From contig DAHVOH010000011.1 of assembly GCA_027318915.1 (NCBI GenBank), positions 1 through 54,971 of the forward strand: a stretch of 54,971 nucleotides of DNA. The letters are read 5' to 3'. This document shows positions 46,609 to 53,924 of the stretch, one piece after another. The DNA is from Clostridiales bacterium. Its GTDB lineage: Bacteria > Bacillota_E > Sulfobacillia > Sulfobacillales > JAIMBI01. Within the stretch, counting starts at the first letter, position 1; each line of letters starts with the position of its first letter. The notes under the pieces were generated by a model that saw nothing but the letters and a program-made list of their open reading frames with translations, did not search any database and was not told where the DNA came from. The translations under genes were made by a program, and so were the position numbers.

Positions 46609-46637
46609 TTGAGCTGACTGACTGATCAGTTTACAAT
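46609..46637 (+). promoter_or_regulatory. Sigma-A promoter with TetR-type operator in its spacer
   Basis: TTGAGC (46609-46614) and TACAAT (46632-46637) are separated by exactly 17 bases. The spacer holds the perfect palindrome ACTGATCAGT (46621-46630), preceded by a further TGACTG. The expected transcript start is near 46644, about 17 bases before the GTG of the leader ORF. A repressor bound to the spacer would block RNA polymerase. The TetR-family gene at 50191, in the same operon, is the obvious candidate. Confidence 0.75.
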
Positions 46638-46660
46638 GTCGGCGTGATGGGAGGAGAGAC

Positions 46661-46783
46661 GTGAAGGTCGGCCACGGGAATCAAGGCATCGGCGACCCGG
46701 TGGACGTCGCCGTTGCCCCGGGCGACGGGCAGCCGCCGCTTGCGGTCCAGGGAGCCCGCTTTCGTCGCGAGGGCCGGCTGTGA
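46661..46783 (+). CDS. 40-residue leader protein, translationally coupled to the synthetase
   Basis: A GTG-started frame of 40 codons, beginning MKVGHGNQGIGDPVDVAV and ending RFRREGRL. GGGAGGAG sits five bases upstream, the strongest ribosome binding site in this operon. The frame starts about 17 bases after the predicted transcript start. Its stop codon overlaps the GTG of the acyl-CoA synthetase gene (GTGA), a typical coupling arrangement. It has no recognisable domain. It may be a real small protein or a leader peptide that raises translation of the next gene. Confidence 0.5.
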   Translation: MKVGHGNQGIGDPVDVAVAPGDGQPPLAVQGARFRREGRL

Positions 46784-48849
46784 TCGCGGCCGACCGGAGG
46801 GCCGCGCTGGCCGCGCTGTTTGCTCCGCGAGCGGTGGCCATCGTCGGGGCCTCCGACGACGCCCGCAAATGGGGGAATTGGCTTGCCCGGGGGGCCCTTC
46901 GAGGGGAGCACCGCAGGCCCGTCCACCTGGTGAATGCTGTCCGCTCGTCGGTCTTGGGACGAATCTGCCGGCCGCGCGTCTCCGCGATACCCGGCGGCGT
47001 GGATCTGGCCGTGCTGGCCGTTCCGGCACGATTTCTGCCGGAGGCGGTGGACGACGCGCTGGCCGGAGGAGCGAAGGCGCTGGTGGCCATCAGCGCGGGT
47101 CTGGGTGAAGTGGATGCGGAGGGCGCACGTCTGCAGAGTGTGCTGGTGGACCGCGTTCGCGCGGGCGGCGCCGTGTTGCTCGGCCCGAATTGCCTCGGGC
47201 TGTATGACGCGGCCGGCGACTTGTATCTCACGTCCAATGACCTGCCTCCGGGGCCCGTCGCCTTGCTCTCCCAGAGTGGCAACCTGGCGTTGGAGCTGGG
47301 CGAACTGGCTCGCGAGGCGGGCCTGGGCTTCACTCGCTTTGTCTCCCTCGGGAACCAGGCCGATTTGACGGCCGCCGACCTTATCGGCCCGCTGGCCGAA
47401 ACGCCACACGTGCGCGCCGTGGCGGTGTACGGCGAGGACTGGCGCGACGGGCGCCGGTTTCTGGCCGCCGCGGCGGATGTGGTTGCGCGAGGCATTCCGG
47501 TTGTGGTGCTGAGCGTCGGGGAGGGTGCGGCCGCCAGGCGGGCCGCTCGTTCCCATACCGGAGCGCTGGTGAGCGATCCGGCGACGGTCGCGGCAGCATG
47601 TCGGGCGGTGGGAGCTCACATGGTGCGGACCGCCGGAGAGATGGTGGACCTGCTGCAGATTGTCTGCCAGCCGGTGCCGGTTTCCGGCCGACGGCTTGCC
47701 ATTCTGGCCGATGGCGGGGGCCACGGGGCGCTGGCGGCAGACGCGGCCCACCGGGCCGGGCTCCTGGTGCCCCGCCTGGCGGCGCCGACGACCGAGGCGT
47801 TGGCGGACATCGTGGCCGGATCGACCGCCAATCCGGTCGACATGGCCGGCGCGGGAGAGGCGGACGTGTGGAACTTTGTCCGGGCCACACGGACCTTGAG
47901 CGCGTCGGACCAAATCGACGCGGTTTTGGTGAGCGGCTACTTCGGGGGATACGGCGCTTACGGCGAAACGCTGGCGCAGGCGGAACTGGCGGCGGCCGAA
48001 ACCCTCGGCGGGGTGGCGCACGACAGCGGCAAGCCTCTGGTGGTGCATTCGCTGCACCGCGGAACGCCCGCGCTGCAGGTTCTGCGCGGGGCGGGGGTGC
48101 CGGTGTATGCGCGGGTGGAACAGGCGATGGCGGCATTGGCCCGGGCCGGGGACCGGGAGGGGGCGCGGGGACTCCCGCGGCTGCCGGCTTCGCAGGATCC
48201 GGTCCGTGCCGCCGATTATTTCACGGCCCGGAACCTCCTAGCCCAAAGCGGCGTCATCTTCCCCCCGGCGGTGCGGGTGGACACCCCCGAACAGGCGCTT
48301 TCGGCCGCTCGGCGGTTGGGATATCCGGTCGCCGTCAAGGCGGTGTTCCTGCCGCACAAGTCTGATGCGGGCGGCGTGGCGCTGGGCCTCGCCGACCAGG
48401 CGGCCGTGGCGGGCGCTGTGCGGGACATTCGGCAGCGGCTGGGGCCCGGTCCTCTGTCCGTGGAGCGGATGGTGGGCGGTGAGGGGGTGGAACTGGTCGT
48501 CGGGGCCCGTCGCGATGCGCGGTTTGGCCCGGTGGTCCTGGTGGGGCTGGGCGGCGTCTATGTTGAGGTGCTGGCGGACGTGGTGGTGGAGTTGGCGCCC
48601 GTCGACGAGGATGTGGCGGGCACGATGCTGCGGCGGCTGCGAGGGGCGGGGCTCCTGCTGGGCGCCCGGGGCCGCCCTCGCCTCGATGTTGAAGCCGCCG
48701 CCCGCGTTGTGGCGACCCTCTCGGAGGTGCTGGCCGCCCACCCGGAGGTTTGGGACATCGAGGTGAATCCCCTGAAGGTGCTGGACCGTGGCGCGGTGGG
48801 GCTGGATGCACGGATGGTTCTGACGCCCGGCGCCGGTGGGGAGTCGTAG
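46780..48849 (+). CDS. ADP-forming acyl-CoA synthetase, alpha-beta fusion
   Basis: A 689-residue enzyme that interconverts acyl-CoA, ADP and phosphate with acid, CoA and ATP. Residues about 10-130 form the CoA-binding fold (AVAIVGASDDARKWGN). Residues 155-440 are the ligase-like domains, with LLSQSGNLALE and the phosphorylated His259 in RSHTGALVSDPA. Residues about 480-689 are the ATP-grasp domain, with YPVAVKAVFLPHKSDAGGVALGL (in part VAVKAVFLPHKSDAGGV), GPVVLVGLGGVYVEVL and VWDIEVNPLKV. The full alpha-beta fusion length is present. The GTG start overlaps the leader ORF stop. Beside an acyl-CoA dehydrogenase and two ferredoxin oxidoreductase sets, ATP recovery from acyl-CoA is plausible. Confidence 0.9.
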   Translation: MIAADRRAALAALFAPRAVAIVGASDDARKWGNWLARGALRGEHRRPVHLVNAVRSSVLGRICRPRVSAIPGGVDLAVLAVPARFLPEAVDDALAGGAKALVAISAGLGEVDAEGARLQSVLVDRVRAGGAVLLGPNCLGLYDAAGDLYLTSNDLPPGPVALLSQSGNLALELGELAREAGLGFTRFVSLGNQADLTAADLIGPLAETPHVRAVAVYGEDWRDGRRFLAAAADVVARGIPVVVLSVGEGAAARRAARSHTGALVSDPATVAAACRAVGAHMVRTAGEMVDLLQIVCQPVPVSGRRLAILADGGGHGALAADAAHRAGLLVPRLAAPTTEALADIVAGSTANPVDMAGAGEADVWNFVRATRTLSASDQIDAVLVSGYFGGYGAYGETLAQAELAAAETLGGVAHDSGKPLVVHSLHRGTPALQVLRGAGVPVYARVEQAMAALARAGDREGARGLPRLPASQDPVRAADYFTARNLLAQSGVIFPPAVRVDTPEQALSAARRLGYPVAVKAVFLPHKSDAGGVALGLADQAAVAGAVRDIRQRLGPGPLSVERMVGGEGVELVVGARRDARFGPVVLVGLGGVYVEVLADVVVELAPVDEDVAGTMLRRLRGAGLLLGARGRPRLDVEAAARVVATLSEVLAAHPEVWDIEVNPLKVLDRGAVGLDARMVLTPGAGGES

Positions 48850-48937
48850 AACGTGTCCGCGCGACTCTGCCCGGGGGTCGGAGCGGGACGGTGGGGGCGA
48901 TGCGGGGGCATGCCGGGGCGACCGGAGAGAGGAGCCG

Positions 48938-50128
48938 ATGGTGAACGGGTACAGCGCGGCCCAGGAGGATTTGCAGGCACGTTCCCGGGATTTGGCGGGC
49001 ATCCTCAAGGATTACGAACTCTCGTGTGAAATGGCCGGGGGGCTGTCGCCGGAGGACCTTGAGACGATTCGTCACGCGGTGCTGAGCCACGGGCTCCAGG
49101 CGGTGAACATGCCGGCCGAGTGGGGCGGCGCGGGGCTCGATGTGCTGAGTCAGGTGCTGGTCCAAGAGGAATTGGGCCAAGTGACCAACGCGCTGTGGGA
49201 TACCGTGTGGCGCCCGGCGAACGTCTTGCGCTACTGTACGCCGGCTCAGCGCGAGCGGTATCTGCTGCCGGCCATCAAGGGATTGCGGCGCGATTGTTAT
49301 GCCGTCAGCGAGGAGGGCGCCGGATCGGACCCGGCCGCGCTGTCCGCAAGCGCAGAGCGCACGGCTCACGGGTGGCGCATTCGCGGGGAGAAGTGGTTCG
49401 TCACGGTCGGCGACGTCGCCGACTTCTTGATTGTGCTGGCCCGCGTGCGTCCGGGCGATCAGCTTACCCTGTTCTTGGTGGACAAGGCGCTGCCGGGCGT
49501 CGAGATAAAGCGCGTCCCCCGCTACATGCACACGTTCGTTTTCGAGCACCCGGAGTTTCTGTTGGATGTCGAGGTGGGTGACGACGCCGTCTTGGGTGAC
49601 ATCGGTCAAGGATACGAGCTGACCAAAGAGTGGTTCGTGGAAGAGCGGCTGATGATTGCGGCGCGCTGCCTGGGCGCGGGTGAACGGGCGCTTGGCGAGG
49701 CGACTCGCTGGGCGGCGAGCCGGGTGCAGTTCGGGCGCGCCCTCATCGACAATCAGCTGATTCAGGCGATGCTGGCCGACTCGGCGGTGGAGCTGGCCGC
49801 CAATCGCGCGCTGGTCTATCAGGTGGCGGCGGAGGTGGATGCGGGCGTCGATCGCAAGCTGGTCCACGCCAAGGCGGCGATGGCCAAGCTATCGGCCTCG
49901 GAAGCCGCCGGACGCATCGTGGATCGGGCGGTGCAGATTTTCGGGGGACGCGGCTACATGCGCGACCAGGTGGTGGAACGGCTCTACCGGGACATTCGGG
50001 TCGATCGCATTTGGGAAGGCACGTCGGAGATCCAGCGTCTGGTGGTGGCCAATCACATTCAAAAGCGGGGACTGGATCGTCTGGTGCGACCTCAGGTGAC
50101 GCTCCCCACCGGGATACCGTCCCCCTAG
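48938..50128 (+). CDS. Acyl-CoA dehydrogenase
   Basis: A 396-residue flavoprotein that oxidises acyl-CoA to 2-enoyl-CoA. The FAD- and substrate-binding blocks are CYAVSEEGAGSDPA (120-133), GEKWFVTVGDVADF (150-163) and RVQFGRALIDNQLIQ (262-276). QIFGGRGYMRD (333-343) precedes the catalytic base Glu360 in IWEGTSEIQRLVVA. Length and motif spacing are normal. The ATG at 48938 follows GAGAGAGGAG. It lies 88 bases after the synthetase gene. Electrons would pass to an electron-transfer flavoprotein not encoded here. A short or branched chain substrate is likely but not shown. Confidence 0.92.
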   Translation: MVNGYSAAQEDLQARSRDLAGILKDYELSCEMAGGLSPEDLETIRHAVLSHGLQAVNMPAEWGGAGLDVLSQVLVQEELGQVTNALWDTVWRPANVLRYCTPAQRERYLLPAIKGLRRDCYAVSEEGAGSDPAALSASAERTAHGWRIRGEKWFVTVGDVADFLIVLARVRPGDQLTLFLVDKALPGVEIKRVPRYMHTFVFEHPEFLLDVEVGDDAVLGDIGQGYELTKEWFVEERLMIAARCLGAGERALGEATRWAASRVQFGRALIDNQLIQAMLADSAVELAANRALVYQVAAEVDAGVDRKLVHAKAAMAKLSASEAAGRIVDRAVQIFGGRGYMRDQVVERLYRDIRVDRIWEGTSEIQRLVVANHIQKRGLDRLVRPQVTLPTGIPSP

Positions 50129-50190
50129 CCGGGGCGAACGTCGGGAGGGCGGGGGTTGGAATAGGGGGCAGCGAGGAGGCGAGGGATCCA

Positions 50191-50910
50191 ATGCGTGTCG
50201 TCAAGGAGAACGAAGAGACTCGTCCCGTCGCGATTTTGGCGGCCGCCCGTCAGGCGGTCATCAATCGGGGGCTGGTCGGGGTGCGGGTGGCCGACATCGC
50301 AGAGTTGGCCAATGTGTCGTCGGGGTCGGTCCATTACCACTTCGAGACCAAGGACGAAGTGCTGGCCGCCTCGTTCCGCTGGTCGGCCGAGCAGGTGTTT
50401 GCCGAGGTCGAGAAGCATCTCGCGGCCCATTCCTCGGCGGCGGCCCGTCTGGGCGTCCTGTTGGGCCTGTCCGTGCCGGAGGAGGGGATCCTCCGCGACG
50501 AGTATGTGATTTGGCTTCAGTTCTGGGGTCAGGTGGTCACCGACCCCGCCTGGCTGGCGCCCTGCGAGGAAGTGTCGGCGCAGTGGCGATCCTATTTTTA
50601 TCAGATCATCGAAGCGGGCGTGGCCAACGGGGAATTTCGTCCGGTGTGCCCGCCGGGTGAAGCGGCGGACCGACTCATCGCGCTGGTGGACGGGCTCGGC
50701 TTCGAAACGGTGGTCGGCTACCGGTGGACATCGGCGGAGCGGATGCGGGAGATGCTGGCTCGCTTTGCCGCCGAACAGTTGGGAACACCCATTCATGTGG
50801 GGGCGGCGGCCCTGGCCGGGGATCTCGCGACGCCCCGCCCTTTGCGTCCGGAGCTGCCCCCGCGCGCGCCGGGCGGAGGATCCCGGCGGATGCGGAGGCG
50901 TTCGCGATGA
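50191..50910 (+). CDS. TetR-family transcriptional regulator
   Basis: A 239-residue regulator. The N-terminal helix-turn-helix reads AILAAARQAVINRGLVGVRV then ADIAELANVSSGSVHYHFETKDEVLAAS, a canonical TetR domain (ANVSSGSVHYHFETK). The rest is an all-helical ligand pocket, followed by an arginine- and proline-rich tail. It is the third gene after the promoter with a palindromic operator at 46621-46630, so autoregulation of this operon in response to an acyl-CoA or the free acid is the simplest model. GGAGG precedes the ATG, and its stop overlaps the next gene's ATG (ATGA). Confidence 0.9.
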   Translation: MRVVKENEETRPVAILAAARQAVINRGLVGVRVADIAELANVSSGSVHYHFETKDEVLAASFRWSAEQVFAEVEKHLAAHSSAAARLGVLLGLSVPEEGILRDEYVIWLQFWGQVVTDPAWLAPCEEVSAQWRSYFYQIIEAGVANGEFRPVCPPGEAADRLIALVDGLGFETVVGYRWTSAERMREMLARFAAEQLGTPIHVGAAALAGDLATPRPLRPELPPRAPGGGSRRMRRRSR

Positions 50911-52520
50911 GCGTGCGCAATGGCGGGCAGCTGGTGGTGGAGTCCCTGGCGGCGCTCGACGTGCGGATGGTGTTCGGCGTGCCCGGCGTCCACGCCCTGT
51001 CCTTGTGGGAGGGGCTGCGGCGCTTGGGGATGAAGGCGGTGGTCACGCGGACCGAGTTGGCGGCCGGCTTTGCCGCTGACGGCTACGCCCGTTCGAGCGG
51101 ACAGACGGGCGTCCTGTTTCTCTCCACCGGTCCGGGCGCCCTGAACTCGCTGACCGCCATCATGGAAGCGGCTCGCGCGCATGTGCCGGTCCTCGCCGTC
51201 ACCAGTCAAGTGCCGCGCGCCGTCTTGGGCCGGGGACGGGGATATCTGCACGAACTCTCGGACCAGCTGGCCTGTTTTGCCCCCCTGACCAAGGTCGCTC
51301 TCCGGGCGGAGACGGCCGAATCCGTGCCCGGCACGCTGGCCGCGGCCTGGCAGGCGGCCAGGACCCCGCCCGCCGGGCCGGTGGTGGTGGAGATTCCGGT
51401 GGACGTGCTGATGGCCGAGACCCGTGTCGCCGCGCTGGATGCCGGTGCGGCCGAGCCGCCCCCGCCGCCGCGCCCGACGGCGCGAGCCGTCGGGGAGGTG
51501 GTGGAGCTCCTGGCGCATGCCGAGCGCCCCGTCATCTGGGCGGGCGGCGGGACTCTGCGCGCCGGCGCCGGCGGGGAGCTGCGGCAACTGGCGGAGCGGC
51601 TGGATGCTCCGGTGGCTTTGACATACATGGGCAAGGGGGCGCTCGGTTCCGACCACCCGCTCTGCCTCGGTTCCACGTGCGATGACCGCGCCTATCAAGA
51701 GGTGATTGAAGAGGCGGACGTGCTGCTGTGTCTCGGCACCGAACTGGGCGCCGAGACGACCGGACAGTGGTCGCTCAAGCCCACCGGACGCCTTGTCCAG
51801 GTGGATGCCGCGCCGGCGCGCATGGGCGCCACCTACCCGGCCATCCCCGTGGTGGGGGATGTCCGGGAGTTTTTGCGAGCCGTCCTGGCGGTGTCCGAAA
51901 CGGCGCTGCCGTCCCGACCGGGGGGTGCCGGCCAAGAGCGGGTGGCGCGGGTGCGGGCGCGTGTCCGGGATGGACTGGAGCGGCAGGGACGCCAGGCGGA
52001 GTTGTCCATCCTCCGCGCCATCGACGACGCCCTCGGCTCCACGGGCATCGGGGCCTTTGACATGACCATCGCCGGATACTGGGCCGCGGCTCACCTTCCG
52101 GTCCGACAGCCAGACCAGTTTCTGTACCCCCTCGGCTCCGGCACCTTGGGTTACGCGCTGCCGGCCGCGCTGGGCGCACATATGGCCCATCCGGACCGCC
52201 GCGTGCTGGCGGTTGTCGGCGACGGCGGCATTCACTACGCGCTGGGCGAACTGGCGACGATGGGGCAGACGGGGGCGCGGGTGACGCTCTTGATTGTGGA
52301 CGACGGCGCCTACGGGATTTTGCGGGAGTACCAGCAGGAGTCGTTCGGAGCGACGTTTGCCACGTCGCTCCGGCAACCGGCGTGGCGCGATTTGGCGACC
52401 GCGTTCGGGCTGCCGGTCCGCGTCAGCACGCCGGCGGACTTGGTCGAGGACCTGCGGGCGGAGGGGCCCAATGTGGTGGTCCTGCCGGCGCAGCTGCTCA
52501 GTGCCCGACCGACGCCCTGA
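50907..52520 (+). CDS. TPP-dependent enzyme, acetolactate synthase/decarboxylase family (second copy)
   Basis: A 537-residue TPP enzyme. The PYR domain has MVFGVPGVHALSLWEGL and the activating Glu50 in TRTELAAGFAADGYAR. STGPGALNSLTAIMEA follows. The central domain has PVIWAGGGTLRAGAG. The PP domain has GSGTLGYALPAALGAHMA and the TPP/Mg motif VVGDGGIHYALGELATMGQ, closed by IVDDGAYGILREYQQ. It shares family with the enzyme at 12722 but differs in nearly all motif residues, so it is not a recent duplicate. It overlaps the TetR gene by four bases, which ties it to the acyl-CoA operon. The substrate is unknown. Confidence 0.88.
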   Translation: MSVRNGGQLVVESLAALDVRMVFGVPGVHALSLWEGLRRLGMKAVVTRTELAAGFAADGYARSSGQTGVLFLSTGPGALNSLTAIMEAARAHVPVLAVTSQVPRAVLGRGRGYLHELSDQLACFAPLTKVALRAETAESVPGTLAAAWQAARTPPAGPVVVEIPVDVLMAETRVAALDAGAAEPPPPPRPTARAVGEVVELLAHAERPVIWAGGGTLRAGAGGELRQLAERLDAPVALTYMGKGALGSDHPLCLGSTCDDRAYQEVIEEADVLLCLGTELGAETTGQWSLKPTGRLVQVDAAPARMGATYPAIPVVGDVREFLRAVLAVSETALPSRPGGAGQERVARVRARVRDGLERQGRQAELSILRAIDDALGSTGIGAFDMTIAGYWAAAHLPVRQPDQFLYPLGSGTLGYALPAALGAHMAHPDRRVLAVVGDGGIHYALGELATMGQTGARVTLLIVDDGAYGILREYQQESFGATFATSLRQPAWRDLATAFGLPVRVSTPADLVEDLRAEGPNVVVLPAQLLSARPTP

Positions 52521-52574
52521 ACGGGCGCGAGGGAAGATGGCCGCCGCCGGCGGTGGGAGAGGAGTGAGGATACG

Positions 52575-53759
52575 ATGCATCTTCGTGATCGGGTGCGGCC
52601 CAATCTGCGCGGCATCGAGCCCTATGATCCGGGGCCGACCCTGGCCGAGCTGGGGGAGCGCTACGGGGTGCGCGACTTGGTCAAGCTCAACTGGAATGAG
52701 AGTCTGTTCGGGCCGCTTCCGGGCGTCCTGCCGGCACTGGCCGATGAGGGGTCGCGCCTGTGGATGTACCCCGAACAAGCGTACGCGGAATTCCGGGCCG
52801 CCGTCGCTCGGCAGATTCGGGTGTCGCCGGACTCGGTGGTGCCGGGCCACGGGGTGCAAGCCCTCCTGATGTCGGTGCTGGCGGTCTTCGTGGCGCCCGG
52901 CGACGTGATCGTGACCGCCCGCCCGACCTACGGCCTCTACGCGCAGGCGGCCACGGCGATGGGCGCCCGGTTGGTTCGGGTCCCGGTGACGGCGGATCTG
53001 GGCCTCGACTTGGCTGAGATGGCGCGCGAGGTCCACCGGCAGCGGGCGGGCATGGTCATTGTGTGTGACCCCAACAATCCCACCGGGCAGGTGGTTGGCG
53101 ACGCGGCGTGGGCGCAGTTTCTGAACGACTTGCCGGACGACTGCGTGGTGGTGGTGGATGAGGCGTACATCGACTTCGCGGCGCCGGGACGACGCGATCG
53201 CCGGGTGCCGGACGTGACGGCCGGACGCCCGGTGATCCTCCTGCGCAGCTTCTCCAAGCTGTATGGTCTGGCCGGCCTCCGCTTGGGCTATGCGGTAGTG
53301 GATCCGGACGTGGCGCCCTGCTTTGATGCCGTGCAGGAACCGTTCAACGTCAACCGCATGGCGCTCGCGGCCGGCATGGCGTGCCTCGCCGACCCGGCGG
53401 TGGTCGAGCGGCGGCGGCGCGAGGTGGTGGAGGCGCGGGAGCATCTGCAGGAGCGGCTCGCCGCCCATGACTACCGACCCTTCCCGTCCGAGGCCAATTT
53501 CGTTCTCACCTCCCTGTCCGGTCGCTCCGAGGGCGGGGGCGGGGAGCGGTCGCCGCGTCCGTCTGGGGACGACGCCGCCTTCGTCGAGCAGCTGATCCAG
53601 CGGGGCTTCGTTCCGCGCGGCGGCCACGAGTTCGGCATGGCGGGACACCTTCGCATCACCGTTGCGCCCATTTTCTTGATGGACCGGTTGGTGGACGCGA
53701 TGGACGACGTCCGCGCGAAGATGGACCGCGTCGGGTTGCCGCGTCGCGGACCGGCCTGA
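52575..53759 (+). CDS. Class I/II aminotransferase, histidinol-phosphate aminotransferase-like
   Basis: A 394-residue PLP enzyme. It has KLNWNESLFGP near the N-terminus, VPGHGVQALLMSVL for phosphate binding, and CDPNNPTGQVV at 164-174 with the substrate-binding Asn. VVDEAYIDF holds the PLP-binding Asp195, and SFSKLYGLAGLRLGYA holds the Schiff-base Lys228. SEANFVL and the late Arg in HLRITVAP complete the set. It resembles HisC, but no other his gene is near. Its place between a TPP enzyme and an FAD oxidase suggests amino-acid or 2-oxoacid catabolism instead. It starts 54 bases after the TPP gene, with GAGAGGAG before the ATG. Confidence 0.88.
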   Translation: MHLRDRVRPNLRGIEPYDPGPTLAELGERYGVRDLVKLNWNESLFGPLPGVLPALADEGSRLWMYPEQAYAEFRAAVARQIRVSPDSVVPGHGVQALLMSVLAVFVAPGDVIVTARPTYGLYAQAATAMGARLVRVPVTADLGLDLAEMAREVHRQRAGMVIVCDPNNPTGQVVGDAAWAQFLNDLPDDCVVVVDEAYIDFAAPGRRDRRVPDVTAGRPVILLRSFSKLYGLAGLRLGYAVVDPDVAPCFDAVQEPFNVNRMALAAGMACLADPAVVERRRREVVEAREHLQERLAAHDYRPFPSEANFVLTSLSGRSEGGGGERSPRPSGDDAAFVEQLIQRGFVPRGGHEFGMAGHLRITVAPIFLMDRLVDAMDDVRAKMDRVGLPRRGPA

Positions 53760-53924
53760 TCGCAGACGCGCCGAGCGGTGACGAGCGGCGCCCGGGAGGC
53801 GGCTCTCCCCTCGTCCCGGGCGGCCCCGATGGAGTCGCCGTGGTCGACCGGATCCGCCGCGGCCGCTATCATGGGAACCGGTGAGTGTGGCTCGGGGACT
53901 CTGCGGCGCAAGGGAGACGACGGC

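Noticed and set aside
52575..53759. Histidine biosynthesis role for the HisC-like aminotransferase
   Set aside because: The family match is good, but no other his gene is nearby and the neighbours are catabolic. The functional name was left general.
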